DNA of 64,000 nt from Lepidostoma basale (GCA_022606425.2 JAHDVF020000938.1:310001-374000); one strand, 5' to 3'; positions 31,946-42,712 are shown, counted from the first letter of the stretch. The notes: a model not told the origin generated them from the letters alone. Numbers and translations are program-made.

Positions 31946-32227
31946 TTTTAAGTTTTACTTTAAGCGTTTGTTAAATATAAGATAACTAATAACTTTATAC
32001 AACAACAAACGTGTATTTCTTCTATATCGCTATCACTTTGAGCAGTGAATTCACATATGAATAACTTTGTAATTTATTTAAAAAAATTATCACTGAGAAA
32101 AAACGTCTTCGGTCTGAAATATCTTTGTAAAAAGTTCAAAAAAGTCAAGAAATAATAGAGTTTTTCAAAATTAATTCAATCGCAAATATTAAAACTTTAA
32201 ATTGTATCGTTACAAAAGTAAAATGAG

Positions 32228-32432
32228 CAAAACTAGCTAACCAACGTACCGTCTCCTCGAAGGGGTGGGCTAATAGAATGGACTACAACACTGTTCTTTC
32301 CCTACACACTTCTCTCGATTCCTCGACATTCATTCATACATCGTGCCATGCATGCACGTTGATTTCTCTGACTTCTCAAATGCCCGATATTCAATATTTA
32401 ATTTATTTGATCATACCCCGTTTTCCTCGGTA
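32228..32432 (-). pseudogene. LINE-A1 3' end
   Basis: AACTAGCTAACCAACGTACC, then hairpin complement CCTCGAAGGGG, GTGCCATGCATGCACG and the QIN.I region to TTTTCCTCGG. 5'-truncated, one frame broken. Confidence 0.82.
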
Positions 32433-32932
32433 AAATTAATAAACAATGTAATTAGCATTGTTTTAGAGATGGAAATTAATTTTTTTTGTAATAATTATTC
32501 AAATGGATGTCTCAAGTCGAGTCTGAGAACGCGACTGAATGTCATTTTGTAATTTCACCCCTTTTTTTAGAATTCAGTGTGTTATAGACGTACAGTATAC
32601 AACTCTATATGCGCTCGACTCAGGACTGAAAACTTGAATACTAAACAACCGCTTCTCGAAAATTCACGGCAAGATTATATGTATGTAATGTACATACGTA
32701 TTATGTACCAACACAATGTAACACAGGACTGGTTTTAGGGTTGAAGGGCCCAAAATAGGTGAGTCAGGCCCTTCAGGTGGCGCTGAAATCCCTTTGTCTT
32801 CTAGGCTATGAGCTAGCTAATGAACAAAGAAAACGCGTGAAATACACACAAAACGCCTTCATTTTGAATATTATCCACAACATTTATCACACTCTTCACA
32901 AACATGTTTCAGATGCTTTTTTTTATAATAGT
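32433..32932. other. Unclassified sequence
   Basis: No recognised repeat; 32725-32830 is slightly GC-richer. No gene supported. Confidence 0.3.
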
Positions 32933-33230
32933 AAACACGATTATTTAGTGATTTTACTTGAATTTAATTTATATAAATTGTGGCAAATTTGTTTCGCCTT
33001 GTGAGGGCATTCTCAAACTCAAAATCTCAAACTGAGTTTAAGAATGCCCTCGCAAGACGAAACAAATTTGTCAGAATTTATATAATTTTTATTAATTAAA
33101 TCGAAGTTAAACCACTAAACAATCGTGTTTACTATTATAAATTAATAATGGAGTTTTACAAAACTAATACCTCAACCATCAATATGTTTCGGGTGGTTCT
33201 CATCCTTCTTCAGTTAATAAATTTTAAACT
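32933..33230. repeat. HH-g palindrome and adjoining hammerhead-like remnant
   Basis: Left arm 32938-33020 and right arm 33036-33140 are inverted copies (GTAAACACGATT.TTTAGTG, ATATAAATT, GACGAAACAAATTTGTCA, AAGAATGCCCTCGCAAG). In sense the core is TTGAGAA or TTAAGAA, T, GCC../..GGC, GAAAC, ACAAATTTGT, C. At 33185-33222 the minus strand has CTGAAGA, AGGATGAGAACCACCC, GAAAC, a further diverged motif. Confidence 0.65.
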
Positions 33231-33595
33231 CGCACAAAATTCTTGAAGTAAAAAATTATATATTTCAGTATATTTTGATTAAAATTTAGCTCTGTTGGGC
33301 CATAATTTATTTAGTCAGAAAATATTTAAATAAATCACGTTTAAATTACTACAAAGTTGTTGAAAACTAACCTTTTCATCGATCATATAAAACGCCAAAC
33401 TATTATTTTATGACATGATTATCTCGACTCCTTCACATTTCTACAAAGAAGAAGACAGTAGCTGATATTTAGAGTTAAATAGACCACAAAGTTAACGCTA
33501 ATAAAGTTTACACAAATAATCTCCTTAATTTATTAGTCATCCGCAATTTCAAATAAATTTACTAACATTTTGTAATCACTGTTCTGTAAGTTGAG
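33231..33595. other. AT-rich sequence
   Basis: Nothing recognised. Confidence 0.3.
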
Positions 33596-33599
33596 TTCC

Positions 33600-33870
33600 A
33601 AACTAATCATCACGTCGTTTTTTCCGAGAGGTAGGCAGAAAGGATGGACCGCCATACTGCTATGTCCTAACACATCTCTCTAGCTTCCTCTACATTCATG
33701 CATCATAACACGCATGCTCGTTATTTTAAGCAAATTTCATTTATAATGCAATCATCTGCTTTATATTTCTTTCTTTATTTATCGTTTTCCTGCACATTAG
33801 TCTTAGTGATCTCATTTCTAATCATTTTTTCGCTAGCCCCAAACTTCATTTTCGTACATAAGGGTTGACA
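33600..33870 (-). pseudogene. LINE-A remnant with internal deletion
   Basis: ATCATCACGTCGTTTTTTCC, GAGAGGTAGGCAGAAAGGAT, CATCATAACACGCATGCTCG then a jump to TATAATGCAATCATCTGCTT and TTAGTGATCTCATTTCTAAT, so the GRPRK and FGHMERM blocks are deleted. A2-like. Confidence 0.72.
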
Positions 33871-34084
33871 CTAAAACATCATTATGTACTGCCATCTTTG
33901 TAGTAATTGTACGTACTTTGTTTCAAACACTGATAACTTTTAAATAATAGCCATCCAAATTCGACACCAACTTACCAGGTACAAAGGTACTATTATTATC
34001 ATTAGTATTATCATTTTGTTGAATCGCTCTCTACATCATTACAGCGCGAGCCAAATCGATGTAAAGGGTATAGCTATCATATTG

Positions 34085-34250
34085 ATTCTCGTGACTTGTG
34101 ATAAGTAGCTAATCTATCACCAGTTTATTGTCACGTGAATTCTGCACCAGACCAAAGACTGTGTGACAATCACACTGCCATCGCCGGGAATCGAACGCGG
34201 TGCCTTCGGGGTGGCAGTCAAAGTACTCACCACTCGGCCACGAACGTCGT
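34085..34250 (-). repeat. SINE-1
   Basis: Minus strand: ACGTTCGTGGCCGAGTGG head with box A, CGCGTTCGATTCCCGGCGAT box B, TGTCACACAGTCTTTGGTCT and TTGTCACGAGAATC-related body. 3' end missing. Confidence 0.82.
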
Positions 34251-34669
34251 ACATCTTGTTCTGATCAAAATTCACAAAAATAATCATGAGATAAACATTT
34301 TTTTAAATCAAATAAATGTAATGTATTTCTTAACAACTAAAAATAATGCATGACCCTATTTTACATACTATTCCTAGGATCTTAGATACTTCTATGTCCT
34401 GTAATTTCTTCTTTGATCGAATTCTCGGAAATCGTTTCTATCTCCTTATTCAGCGTACCGCCTCAGGCTGGTATGAACAAGTGATTTGCTTAGAAATTGC
34501 CGGCGGCACGGTGCAGCTGAATGACAGCTAAACTCATATCACCAATCACCCTGAAGAAAGAAACTACTAAGTCATTTGTAACGTTTAGAAACAGAACCAC
34601 CTGACAAGGATATACCCGAACACAAAATATATTAGGTAAATAGACATATATTAATTTAATATTTAGTGC

Positions 34670-36725
34670 ACAGTAGTGTTCTTGTACCGAACCTTACGCA
34701 TGGAACTGGTAAAATAAGGATGAAAGTAGAATAAAAGCAGTAAAAATGAGATCTCTTAACGAGAACAATGAGTGGAAAATCTGTGTATGAGAGTGTCGAA
34801 TGAAAATTTAAGTTAATGCTGTGCGAATGAAACTGTTATGAACAAAATAATGAAAGGAACGTTTAGATGGTTTGGACACACGGAAAGAATGAATGAAGAA
34901 AGAATGATAAAAAAAAGTATCTGGTAACGATGTAAATGGAACTAGAAATAGAGGAAGACCGAGGTCACGTGGCACGATCAAATAAATCAAATATTAAATG
35001 TCGGCTGCGTAAGGAGTAAGAGAAATCGACGTGCGTGCATGATATGATGTATCAATTTATTTATTTTGTTGTTGACGGAATTAATTCCAATACATTATTC
35101 ATAATACAGATAAGTTACTTAAATCTAGGAACATTTTAAAACAGTAACAGTAAACAATTAGCCTAGGACAAGTTAAGAGGATGATCTGGAAGAGAGTAAA
35201 GAAGAAAGATTCATAGATATGTATACCAGAGATGAGCAACAAGAACACGACTGCAATTAGCTAACGACATATTTGATTATATTGTGGAAGGATTACAAGG
35301 TACAAGTAGTCTCAGTGACAAACAAATAGTAAAATCTGAATCTGGTTTAGACAATTTAAGGGTTTGATGGAGGTCGATATTTTTTAAGTTTAGACAAAAA
35401 AGAATTTAGATTTAATCCAAAAAAATCTAAGTCTTGACAACAGTTTACAAGTCTAGTCATTCTAGGTATAGGTGCATTATATCCGTAGTTTGTTTTATGG
35501 AGATTTTCGTGAAAAAGTTTAATTTGCCTTAGATTCCGGGTGGGTACATTGAATTTTATATTTTCGAGAAGACAGGGTGCATCAAAGTATGAGTTTATTA
35601 TTTTAAAAAAGGAGATTAAATCATTTTTATTTCTGCGATCAACTAATGGTGAAATATTTAGTAGCTTTTCCAAGTCAGAATAGGAGTAATCTTCTCTGTC
35701 AAGTCTGAGCATTCGACCAATTTTCCTTAGAAAACGATGTTGTACAGACTCAATATTAGAAATGTGAATTTCATAGTATGGGGACCAGACTACTGAAGCA
35801 TATTCCAAGTGTGGGCGAACTAGGGCGCAATAGAGTGATTTGAGGGTGGAAATGTTTTTGAAGTCGGATGAGATTCTATTGATAAAGCCCAGAAGTTTAT
35901 ATGATTTGTTGACAGATAGCTCAATATGTGTGGTAAAAGATAATTTAGAGTCGAGTGTGATTCCTAGGTCACGTATGGTAGTTTCATTTGATAACTGTAT
36001 ATTGTCAATGTTATAAGGGTAATCTATTGGATTATGTTTTCGAAAAAATCGCATAACTTTACATTTATCAGTATTCAATTTTAGGTCATTTCGTACACAC
36101 CATTCACTAAATGATATTAAGTCAGCTTGAAGAAGAAGACAATCTTCTGAAGTATTTATGACTTTGAGAATTTTGTTGTCATCAGCAAATAACCAGAACG
36201 ATGAGTTATTAATTGACATGTTTATATCATTAATAAATAAGTTAAATAGTAAGGGAGCAAGGTGGGCTCCTTGTGGTACACCCGAAGTCACGTCTATAGG
36301 ATTTGATAGATAATTATTGATTCGTACTATTTGTTTCCTATTATTGAGGTAAGATTTAATAAGTGAGAGATGGGTCACTTATACCCAGCGCATATAACTT
36401 GGAGAGAAGAAAATGGTGATTTACTTTATCAAAAGCTTTGGAAAAGTCAGTGTAAATTACATCAAGTTGTTTATTTTGTTCGAGACCTTTAACGAGATAA
36501 TCAGTAAAAGAAAGAAGATTTGTTGTGGTAGATTTTTTTGATCTAAAGCCATGTTGTTGATCGATAAGTATGTGATTGAAGAGTGGTGTTATTTTGGACG
36601 TAATAATGGGGATCAATGTTGAGGATGCGGGAGAAGTATGTCAGGAAAGAAAAGTGTGATAGTCTATTATTTCTGTCTACCTCTTCGTGGAGACAGCGTG
36701 ATGATTAGTAAATTAGTTAGTTAAT
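34670..36725 (+). pseudogene. LINE-A1 copy split by a jockey/CR1-like insertion
   Basis: 34670-35056 covers SLVPNLTHGTGK-like text, ESRIKAVKMRSL, the FGHTERMNEER and WHDQINQILN blocks to CATGATATGATGTATCAAT. The copy resumes at 36612 with ATCAATGTTGAGGATGCGGG and ends in the hairpin CTCTTCGTGG and GATTAGTAAATTAGTTAG. Multiple frame breaks. Confidence 0.85.
35057..36611 (-). pseudogene. Jockey/CR1-like LINE, RT domain plus C-terminus
   Basis: The minus strand carries two overlapping frames. 36616-36356 has QQHGFRSKKSTTTNLLSFTD and DVIYTDFSKAFDKVNHHFL (RT motifs 2a-3). 36378-35356 (340 codons, intact) has TSGVPQGAHLAPLLFNLFIN, the catalytic FADDNKILKVI, KLNTDKCKVMRF, DLGITLDSKLSF, LEYASVVWSPYY and IESVQHRFLRKI, ending SKLKKYRPPSNP. 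A frameshift joins them near 36365. The endonuclease and upstream ORF are missing, so it is 5'-truncated. About 300 bp of 3' untranslated sequence ends in AAAATAAATAAATTG. ATCAAT borders both sides. The long intact frame marks a young insertion. Confidence 0.95.
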
Positions 36726-37204
36726 TGTAATTTATTTATTCTGAAAATTTCAATAGTTTACTTTCTTAACGTGTTGTAGGCATTTCCTTTGCATATTTTT
36801 TGCATTAGAGCAAGCCATGCAAATTACTCAACTTCTTGTCTAAAAACTCTCACGTGTAAATATACCTAGACGGTCTTTGAAGTGGAAACTCGACGGATTT
36901 GATTTTTATTCCTTTTTTAAAGCGTCTAGCTTGCCTCTTGTGATTTACCCGAGTACAAAGTAAAAGGAAACATTTTTGGGGTAGCTTTAAGAACAGAAAT
37001 CCCCGTCTCGCAAAGGAATCTTTAATTATAGTAAAACTATGTAAAGTACTTAAACTTAAATAAAATAATGTTATTTATATATAATATATTTTTTCATGAT
37101 TACACAACTAATCTATTTGCAAATGCTGCAATTTAAAAATAAATCTACTTTAAATTCAAACCGATAATGGATGCTAGAATGGCTTGATACTTATAACTAA
37201 TAAA
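36726..37204. other. AT-rich unique sequence
   Basis: No recognised repeat or gene. Confidence 0.3.
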
Positions 37205-38075
37205 TTATAGCTAGTAAAAGTTAAGATGGTTTGGACATATGAAAATAACGAATGAAGATGATAAAATAAGTATCCAAATTGACGTAAACATAACTAGAAA
37301 CAATAGAAGACCGAGAAAAACGTGACACGATCAAATCAACAAAATATTAAATGACGTGAAGAGTCGGAGAAATCGACGGGGGTGCATTTTTAAGCTTGAA
37401 ACTTTTCTCTATACTTAACTAACTAACTAACTAACTAACCATCACGCCGTCTCCCCGAAAGGGTAGGCAGAAAGAATGGACTGTCACGCTTTAACCGATG
37501 CGGCACTCCATCCTTCTCTTTTCGCCCCGCGGGAGACGAGGTGTGATGGGTTGCGAACCTCATCGCCACCAATGACCATCTCCCGCGCACACTTTGATCG
37601 TCCAACATCCACGAAATAAATCTAAAACAAATATATAAAATACAATGATATAAAATAAAATAACAAAATAAAAAAAATTAACGCATAATGTTTTTTTTTA
37701 GATGGTGCACATATTGTCTATTTAATTTATGTTCCACGTATCTAATTTGTTTTTAATAAGCTGTAATTAGGCACTTAAAACAAACCAACACTAGCAAGAA
37801 CTTTAAAATAATATTGAATAAATTATTCAAATGAAAATTTTATTTTTACACGTGTCAAAATTATTCTCTATACTTAGTTACACAATATGAATTCATTAGA
37901 AAGTAATCAATTGACGACCTACGTGGCCGAAGATATGGATAATGTCAAAACCGGTTAGCATTAACAACGATGTATGAATGTTGAGGAATCGATAGATTTA
38001 TCCCAGGAAAGAACAATGTCGCGGTCAATTATTTCTGTCTACCCCTTCGGGAAGATGGAGTGATAGTTTGACATA
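37205..38075 (+). pseudogene. LINE-A1 copy split by nested insertions
   Basis: 37220-37387 covers VKMVWTYE, RPRKT-related text and RRNRRGCI; it resumes at 37968 with AACGATGTATGAATGTTGAG and ends CCCCTTCGGGAAGATGGAGTG. The gap holds about 120 bp of another repeat and SINE-A. Around 37922-37965, CCGAAGATATGGATAATGTC AAAAC CGGT resembles the HH modules. Confidence 0.75.
37418..37863 (-). mobile_element. SINE-A, longest copy, with target-site duplication
   Basis: 446 bp flanked by TTCTCTATACTTA at 37405-37417 and 37864-37876. Minus strand, 5' to 3': a stretch resembling the HH-e body (TTTGAATAATTTATTCAATA, AAGTTCTTGCTAGTGTTGGT, TTAAGTGCCTAATTACAG), ATGTGCACCATCT, GTGGATGTTGGACGATCAAA, GCGCGGGAGATGGTCATTGG, TGGCGATGAGGTTCGCAACC (box-B-like), CCGCATCGGTTAAAG, then the LINE-A-like end with hairpin CCCTTTCGGGG and TTAGTTAGTTAGTTAG. 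No coding capacity. Confidence 0.88.
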
Positions 38076-38124
38076 TTAGCGTCTCAGATAAAAGTGTACT
38101 CAGTAACACATCAGTTTATTTACA

Positions 38125-38515
38125 TTAATCAGGGAATATTTCAAGAACTCGGACATGCTAGAAGGTCTTGGTCTTTTTGTCCCTGATAGATATCTCTGAC
38201 AGCGACAGCACAGATTGTTTTACCTACCGGCCGCCAGAACCAATCTGCCTCTGGTGACACTGGTGCGAAGAGCAATTATTCTGCTGAACGCGGTCTTCTC
38301 GGAGATCGACGACTTTCATATTAGTGAAGGTACATTCAGAGGACAAATACTCTTGACTTTACAAAGTATCTTGTCTTCCTAATGTCGAACCATCTCTAAT
38401 GCGTTACTGGTATTATGTTGTATTTTTATAATATTTTACCTGTACTCAATACATGCCAACATTTTACTGTTTGTAATGTCTTTTGAGTTAATAAACTGGT
38501 TTGATTTTGTTTATA
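38125..38515 (+). pseudogene. Jockey/CR1-like LINE 3' end
   Basis: GYFKNSDMLEGLGLFVPDRY, LRQRQHRLFYLPAARTNLPL, then RRAIILLNAVFSEIDDFHIS, EGTFRGQILLTLQSILSS and a stop; 3' untranslated region ends GTTAATAAACTGGTTTG. One frame is nearly open to the end. Close relative at 44.34-44.75 kb. Confidence 0.8.
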
Positions 38516-39079
38516 CTGAAGCAAATTTTTGAACGACTTCTAATGTATAAAGGTATTTTAAAGAAAATCGCAAACTTTGGCGAGAATAACTTATCACCGA
38601 CTTTCATCAATCTCTCAACATGACCTCCTTGTAAGTACACATACATTCAAAGCAGATACGAAAGTATACGTTACCTACATCGAATCTGCAGTCGCTCCGA
38701 AAGAAATCATTTATCTTACCTACTGCACAGATTAATTCTGAGGTTCTTCCGCTAATAAAATGAGGTTGCAAAAACTACAGGTTGTTTAAAATATTTCAAA
38801 TACGAGTATACTTTGAAAACCAGACACCAATAATAATAATAATTTGGATTATTTATATAGCGCCATTTTTATGAATTACTCATCTCAGGGGAGCTGTTGA
38901 AAATGCTCGGTTTTATGAACTAAATAAAAATTATAATAATAATAAACATATTATTATTATTTTTACATCCTTTGTACACATAGGAAGGCACATAAAATAC
39001 CATTACCAGAAATATTTTATATTAATTGATTAAGAATTACAGAGAGCCGAACAGCTCAATTAACTTTTTAATTCTTCAT
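38516..39079. other. Unclassified AT-rich sequence
   Basis: AATAATAATAATTTGGATTATTTATATAGCGCC near 38829 resembles a widespread retroelement tail but is not assigned. 38820-38960 contains AATAATAAT runs. Confidence 0.3.
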
Positions 39080-39245
39080 ATCTTTGTGGTTAGACGTTTT
39101 AAATAATTATATAAATAAAACAACTTTGTATTTATTATACTGCCCTGATGATAAGCTTGGGTCCAAGCAAAACTAGTTGGCATCAATATAATTACCCTAC
39201 CGTGGGCGTTGTTAAATACAAAGTTGTTTTATTTATATAATTAAT
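39080..39245 (+). repeat. HH-d unit with one core
   Basis: TGCCCTGATGATAAGCTTGG, GTCCAAGCAAAACTAGTTGG, CATCAATATAATTACCCTAC. CTGATGA at 39145-39151, stem II GCTTGG/CCAAGC. TGCC before the core can pair with GGCA after ACTAGTT, a 4-bp stem I. G12 is A (AAAAC), so this copy should be inactive. Ends TTAAATACAAAG on both sides as inverted arms. Confidence 0.65.
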
Positions 39246-39299
39246 TAACTTTTTATTTAACTTTATCATATCGACAATATTTCATATTATGTTCCATGT

Positions 39300-39480
39300 G
39301 TTAAAAAATTTATGTTTATATTATAACAATACTATTTTTGCATTGCATTGCAATATTATATGGTGTTGCAAGTGAGAAATTGGAGAATGGGGGCATCAAA
39401 CAGACAAGAATGGAGGAAGCTTCTGGATTCAGCCAAGGCCCACCCAGGGCTGTCGAGCTTAGGATGATGATGATGAATAC
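39300..39480 (+). pseudogene. LINE 3' end with GATGATGATGAAT tail
   Basis: One frame reads NWRMGASNRQEWRKLLDSAK AHPGLSSLG and stops, followed by the GATGATGATGA tail. WRKLL..AKAHPGL is a standard RTE-like LINE ending. Left boundary uncertain. Confidence 0.75.
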
Positions 39481-39621
39481 TATTATCACGATTATTCAAA
39501 AGCAAGCAACATTGTGTTATTATAATCGAAAACCAGGTACCCATAATTGGTTTTAATCTAAATACCTCCTTATAGCTGGAAAAAGGGAGAAATTTTGAAA
39601 TAATAGTTTTTTTTATTTTTA

Positions 39622-39965
39622 TTATTCTTCTTCTTCTTCAAGTGCCCTGTCGGGTCCCCCAACGTTGGCGATCACCTCGGCAAACCTGTCCCTGTCCTGA
39701 GCCGCTCGGAATAGCTCCTCCACAATTCGGATGCCGGTCCACTCCCTCGCGTTTCGCAGCCAGGACATCTGTCTCCTACCGGGCCCTCGGCGTCCCTCAA
39801 TTTTCCCCTCCAATATCAGTTGGAGAAGGTGGTACTTTTTCCCACGCAGTATATGACCCAGATGTGAAATCTTCCGAACCTAGATAGTTGATAACAGTTT
39901 CCTGTCAACTCTTGCTCGCCTCAGGACTTCGGTATCGGTAACCATGCCTGTCCAGGGAATTCTAA
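39622..39965 (-). pseudogene. LINE-C C-terminal copy
   Basis: Minus-strand blocks IPWTGMVTDTEVLRRARVDR, KISHLGHILRGKKYHLLQLI, LEGKIEGRRGPGRRQMSWLR, NAREWTGIRIVEELFRAAQD, RDRFAEVIANVGGPDRALEE and a GAAGAAGAAGAATAAT tail. One stop (TAG near 39883) interrupts it. About 85-90% like the copy at 7.3 kb by eye. Its 5' end abuts the LINE-A1 tail at 39966. Confidence 0.88.
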
Positions 39966-40235
39966 GAATTAGAACCTAACCTAACCTAACCATCACGCCG
40001 TCTCCCCGAAGAGGTTGGCAGAAAGAATGGACTGCCACACTTTTCTTTCCTGACATACGTATTTTTCTAGATTCCTCAACATTCATACATCGTGTCATGC
40101 ACGCGCGTTGATTTCTCTGACTCCTAACGTGGCCAACATTCAATATTTGATTAATTTGATCCAAGTTTTCCTCGGTCTTCCTCTATTTCCAGTTCCATTT
40201 ATATCGTTAACATAAACTTTTTTTACCATTATTTA
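39966..40235 (-). pseudogene. LINE-A1 3' end with TTAGG telomere-type tail
   Basis: AACCTAACCTAACCTAACCA at 39974-39993 is the complement of (TTAGG)3 joined to the element end TGATGGTTAGG. The hairpin is CTC-TTCG-GGG in sense. Blocks for RSQRNQRACMTRCMNVEES and WIKLIKY-like text run to about 40200, ending near TTTACCATTATTTATTT. Confidence 0.87.
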
Positions 40236-41100
40236 TTTAATTATATATTGTTTCGAAATTTTTTAATTATTACTTTAGAACATGCTGTAGATCTTTCAAC
40301 ATGTAAAAAATGAAGTAAAGGACAATTCATCACGACATTGCAGTCATAAAGTAATGCGGCAGGAATCAGGAACTGCTCCCGTCTGATGTCATCAATCACG
40401 TGATGAAAATGAAGCCATCAGAGTTAGAGGGGTGGGGAGAAGAATCAGCTTGATGTCTGAATCTGGGATTTGCTTCGTTTTTTTTATTTATATACCATAA
40501 AACGAACTTTTTTAAATAACGCATTTACATGGCAAAAGAAATAATTAAAACGTTATAAATAGTTTTTTTTTAATATGAATTTAATCACGGTTTTATCAAC
40601 TGCTGAGCTTATTTTTCTCAACATGCTTCGAAGGTTTTAGTAAACTAAACAAAAATGATTAATACGAATGAAAACGTCAGTTTTCTAGAAGTTTTATTAT
40701 ATTTTGTGGGAATAACATGTTTGTCCTTCAAAGGCATTAACCAATGTGACGAAACTTCAACTCGTTGCAGTTTATATACAATAGTAAATGGAGCAGAATA
40801 TGGTAATTAACGAAAATTGATATGACTCTATACATTTTTAACAAAGAATTATTTGGAAATCTAAGGTATGTTTATTGTGTAATAGACAATAAATTTACCC
40901 TAGATCCAAATTACGTACCAATTCCGCTACACATTCATAATAAAGGGTACACTATCAACCTATTGGAACAATTAGAAATTAATAAGCATAAAAAAAACTA
41001 ATTTAACTTTAATCAATGAACAAACTAACATATTATATATTCATCCCCACTCCTTGATGTATTATAGTTCCGATATATAATTAGATTCAAAGAACTCTTG
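40236..41100. repeat. Mixed sequence with HH-h and HH-f arms
   Basis: 40585-40640 resembles an HH-h arm (TTATTTTTCTCAACATGCTTCGAAGG). 40665-40755 is an HH-f minus arm (ATGAAAACGTCAGTTTTCTA, GTGGGAATAACATGTTTGTC). The rest is unrecognised. Confidence 0.45.
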
Positions 41101-41168
41101 ATTCTGTTCTTATAAAGTGCAGTATTGCATTATTTGCTCTTTTAAAAACTGCGTTGTTCATGTTGCAG

Positions 41169-41334
41169 ACACCTCTTCCTCACCTTTCGTACACCGCCCT
41201 CCTGGTTCTGCGCCCCCTGAGCCGGAGCCGGCCCCCTCAACGATCAGCATTGGGGGTTCCGGGCTGGTAAACCGCCTCTATGGCCTCACGAAACGCCTGC
41301 ACCTGGCCTCACTCATACTATACGCTCATACTAT
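41169..41334 (+). CDS. Candidate host exon, proline-rich
   Basis: A 166-bp GC-rich block in AT-rich flanks. It follows a plausible acceptor (TGTTCATGTTGCAG at 41155-41168) and precedes a plausible donor (GTGAGA at 41335). The frame open throughout reads TSSSPFVHRPPGSAPPEPEP, APSTISIGGSGLVNRLYGLT, KRLHLASLILYAHT, with no match that I recognise. If spliced, entry is after one codon base and exit after two. It matches no repeat family here. It could equally be a GC-rich non-coding island; the product is unknown. Confidence 0.35.
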
Positions 41335-41439
41335 GTGAGACCATTTTTATTTTTATTTTATAATGTTTTCATAAGGGTGAATGACTCCAATCTGTTTTTT
41401 GAATAATTATTAAAAAAGTAAATTGAATAAAAAACTGGT

Positions 41440-42195
41440 TAAAGTTAAAAGCATAAAAATGGAGATTGGATCTCCAGGCGTTGTCTAGCAGTATGATAAT
41501 TGCGTAAGCCTTTCACATTGCATTAATAAAGATTTTTCTGCTTAATGCTCACAAATAATCTTAATAGATGGCGCTAGTGTAGATTGACCTAAAAATGTGA
41601 AGTGTTCTTAACGTAGTAGCATATATACATCTAAGACGTATGTGTGGTAGAACGATATACGACAGAATCTCAAATGCTGATATAAGAAAGGAATGTAGAG
41701 CGGAAGAAGGTAATATGAACAAAATATGTTCTATATGTTCTATATAGAACGCATGGATGGAGAAAGAATGGTTAAAAAGTATACGTTAATGATGTAAATG
41801 GGGTACGAAGTCGAAGCAGACCGAGGAAAACATGGCATGACCAAATTAATCAATTTTTTAAGGTTGGTCATGTTAGAAGTCGGAGGAATCGACGTGCGTG
41901 TATGACTCGTTGTATGAATGTGGAGGAAGCTAGAGAGGTTTGCCAGAATAGAGTAGTGTGGCGGTCCATTCTCTCTGCCTACCCCTGCGGGGAAACGGCG
42001 TGATGGTTTGTTTGTTTTTTGTCAGAAGTGGTGGGCGTAAGAAGGGCGGAATGGGGAATGTAGTTAACATAAAGCGATCGCTTAACCCAACCAATGACAG
42101 GTCATTAGTCCTGTAAACGCCTCGACTACCATATTCTGTTTCCAAAAAAACAATTTACATCTTCGTCTCTATTGAGATACAATTAATCCTTATGA
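41440..42195 (-). repeat. REP-J split by LINE-A3
   Basis: 41445-41630 has GGAGATTGGATCTCCAGGCG, ATAGATGGCGCTAGTGTAGA, CATATATACATCT; it resumes at about 42020 with AGAAGTGGTGGGCGTAAGAA, CATAAAGCGATCGCTTAACC and ends near ATTGAGATACAATTAATCCT. The break is in CATCTTTCAAAAATTTGTCAGACGTGG of other copies. Confidence 0.82.
41631..42018 (+). pseudogene. LINE-A3 3' copy inside REP-J
   Basis: RRMCGRTIYDRISNADIRKE, then a deletion around the FGHMERM block (a TTCTATA duplication instead), KYTLMM-like text, SRSRPRKTWHDQINQFFKVG, HVRSRRNRRACMTRCMNVEE, AREVCQNRVVWRSILSAYPC, GETA stop at the hairpin (loop TGCG), tail GGTTTGTTTGTTTTTTG. Confidence 0.88.
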
Positions 42196-42199
42196 ATGA

Positions 42200-42712
42200 A
42201 TCCACTATTCCCATTGTTATTATTTATTCGATATGTACGATGATAATCTAAATGATCTAATGATCACGTAACAGACAATAAAGTGTCCTTTAGACCCGTT
42301 CCCACTTAAACAATGAAATAATGAACCGGTCGAATGGCAATCAAGCCGAGAGCTGTTCCAATTACAGGGTAATATCGGCGCTAGTATCGGCAAGATGGCG
42401 CCGCCCGAGTATGATATTGTAACTTTAAAATTATATTAATGAGTGGGGATTAAATCATTAATGAGTGGAGCACGCCTATATCTGTTTCGAACAATCGTTA
42501 CTACCTTTCGCAGCGTCCTAATTGCTCTTATCCGTGGCATCTTCATATCTCTGTATAGTCGTTAATTACAGCAAATTGGAACATCGGGCTTCTGAGCAGA
42601 ATGTTTCCAATCTGGTGGTGTTAACGAACTTTTGCGTTCGTATTATTTTAACACAGAAATTATAATATGTTTTTTTTATGTGAGCAATTATTTAAAAACT
42701 ACATATGAACCA
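42200..42712. other. Unique GC-richer island
   Basis: No repeat match at 42300-42640. It contains CGGCAAGATGGCGCCGCC, GCTAGTATCGGC, two TTAATGAGTGG copies (42436-42447 and 42458-42469) and GTCGTTAATTACAGC. Homeodomain-like and YY1/Pho-like sequences suggest a regulatory element, as inference only. Confidence 0.35.
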
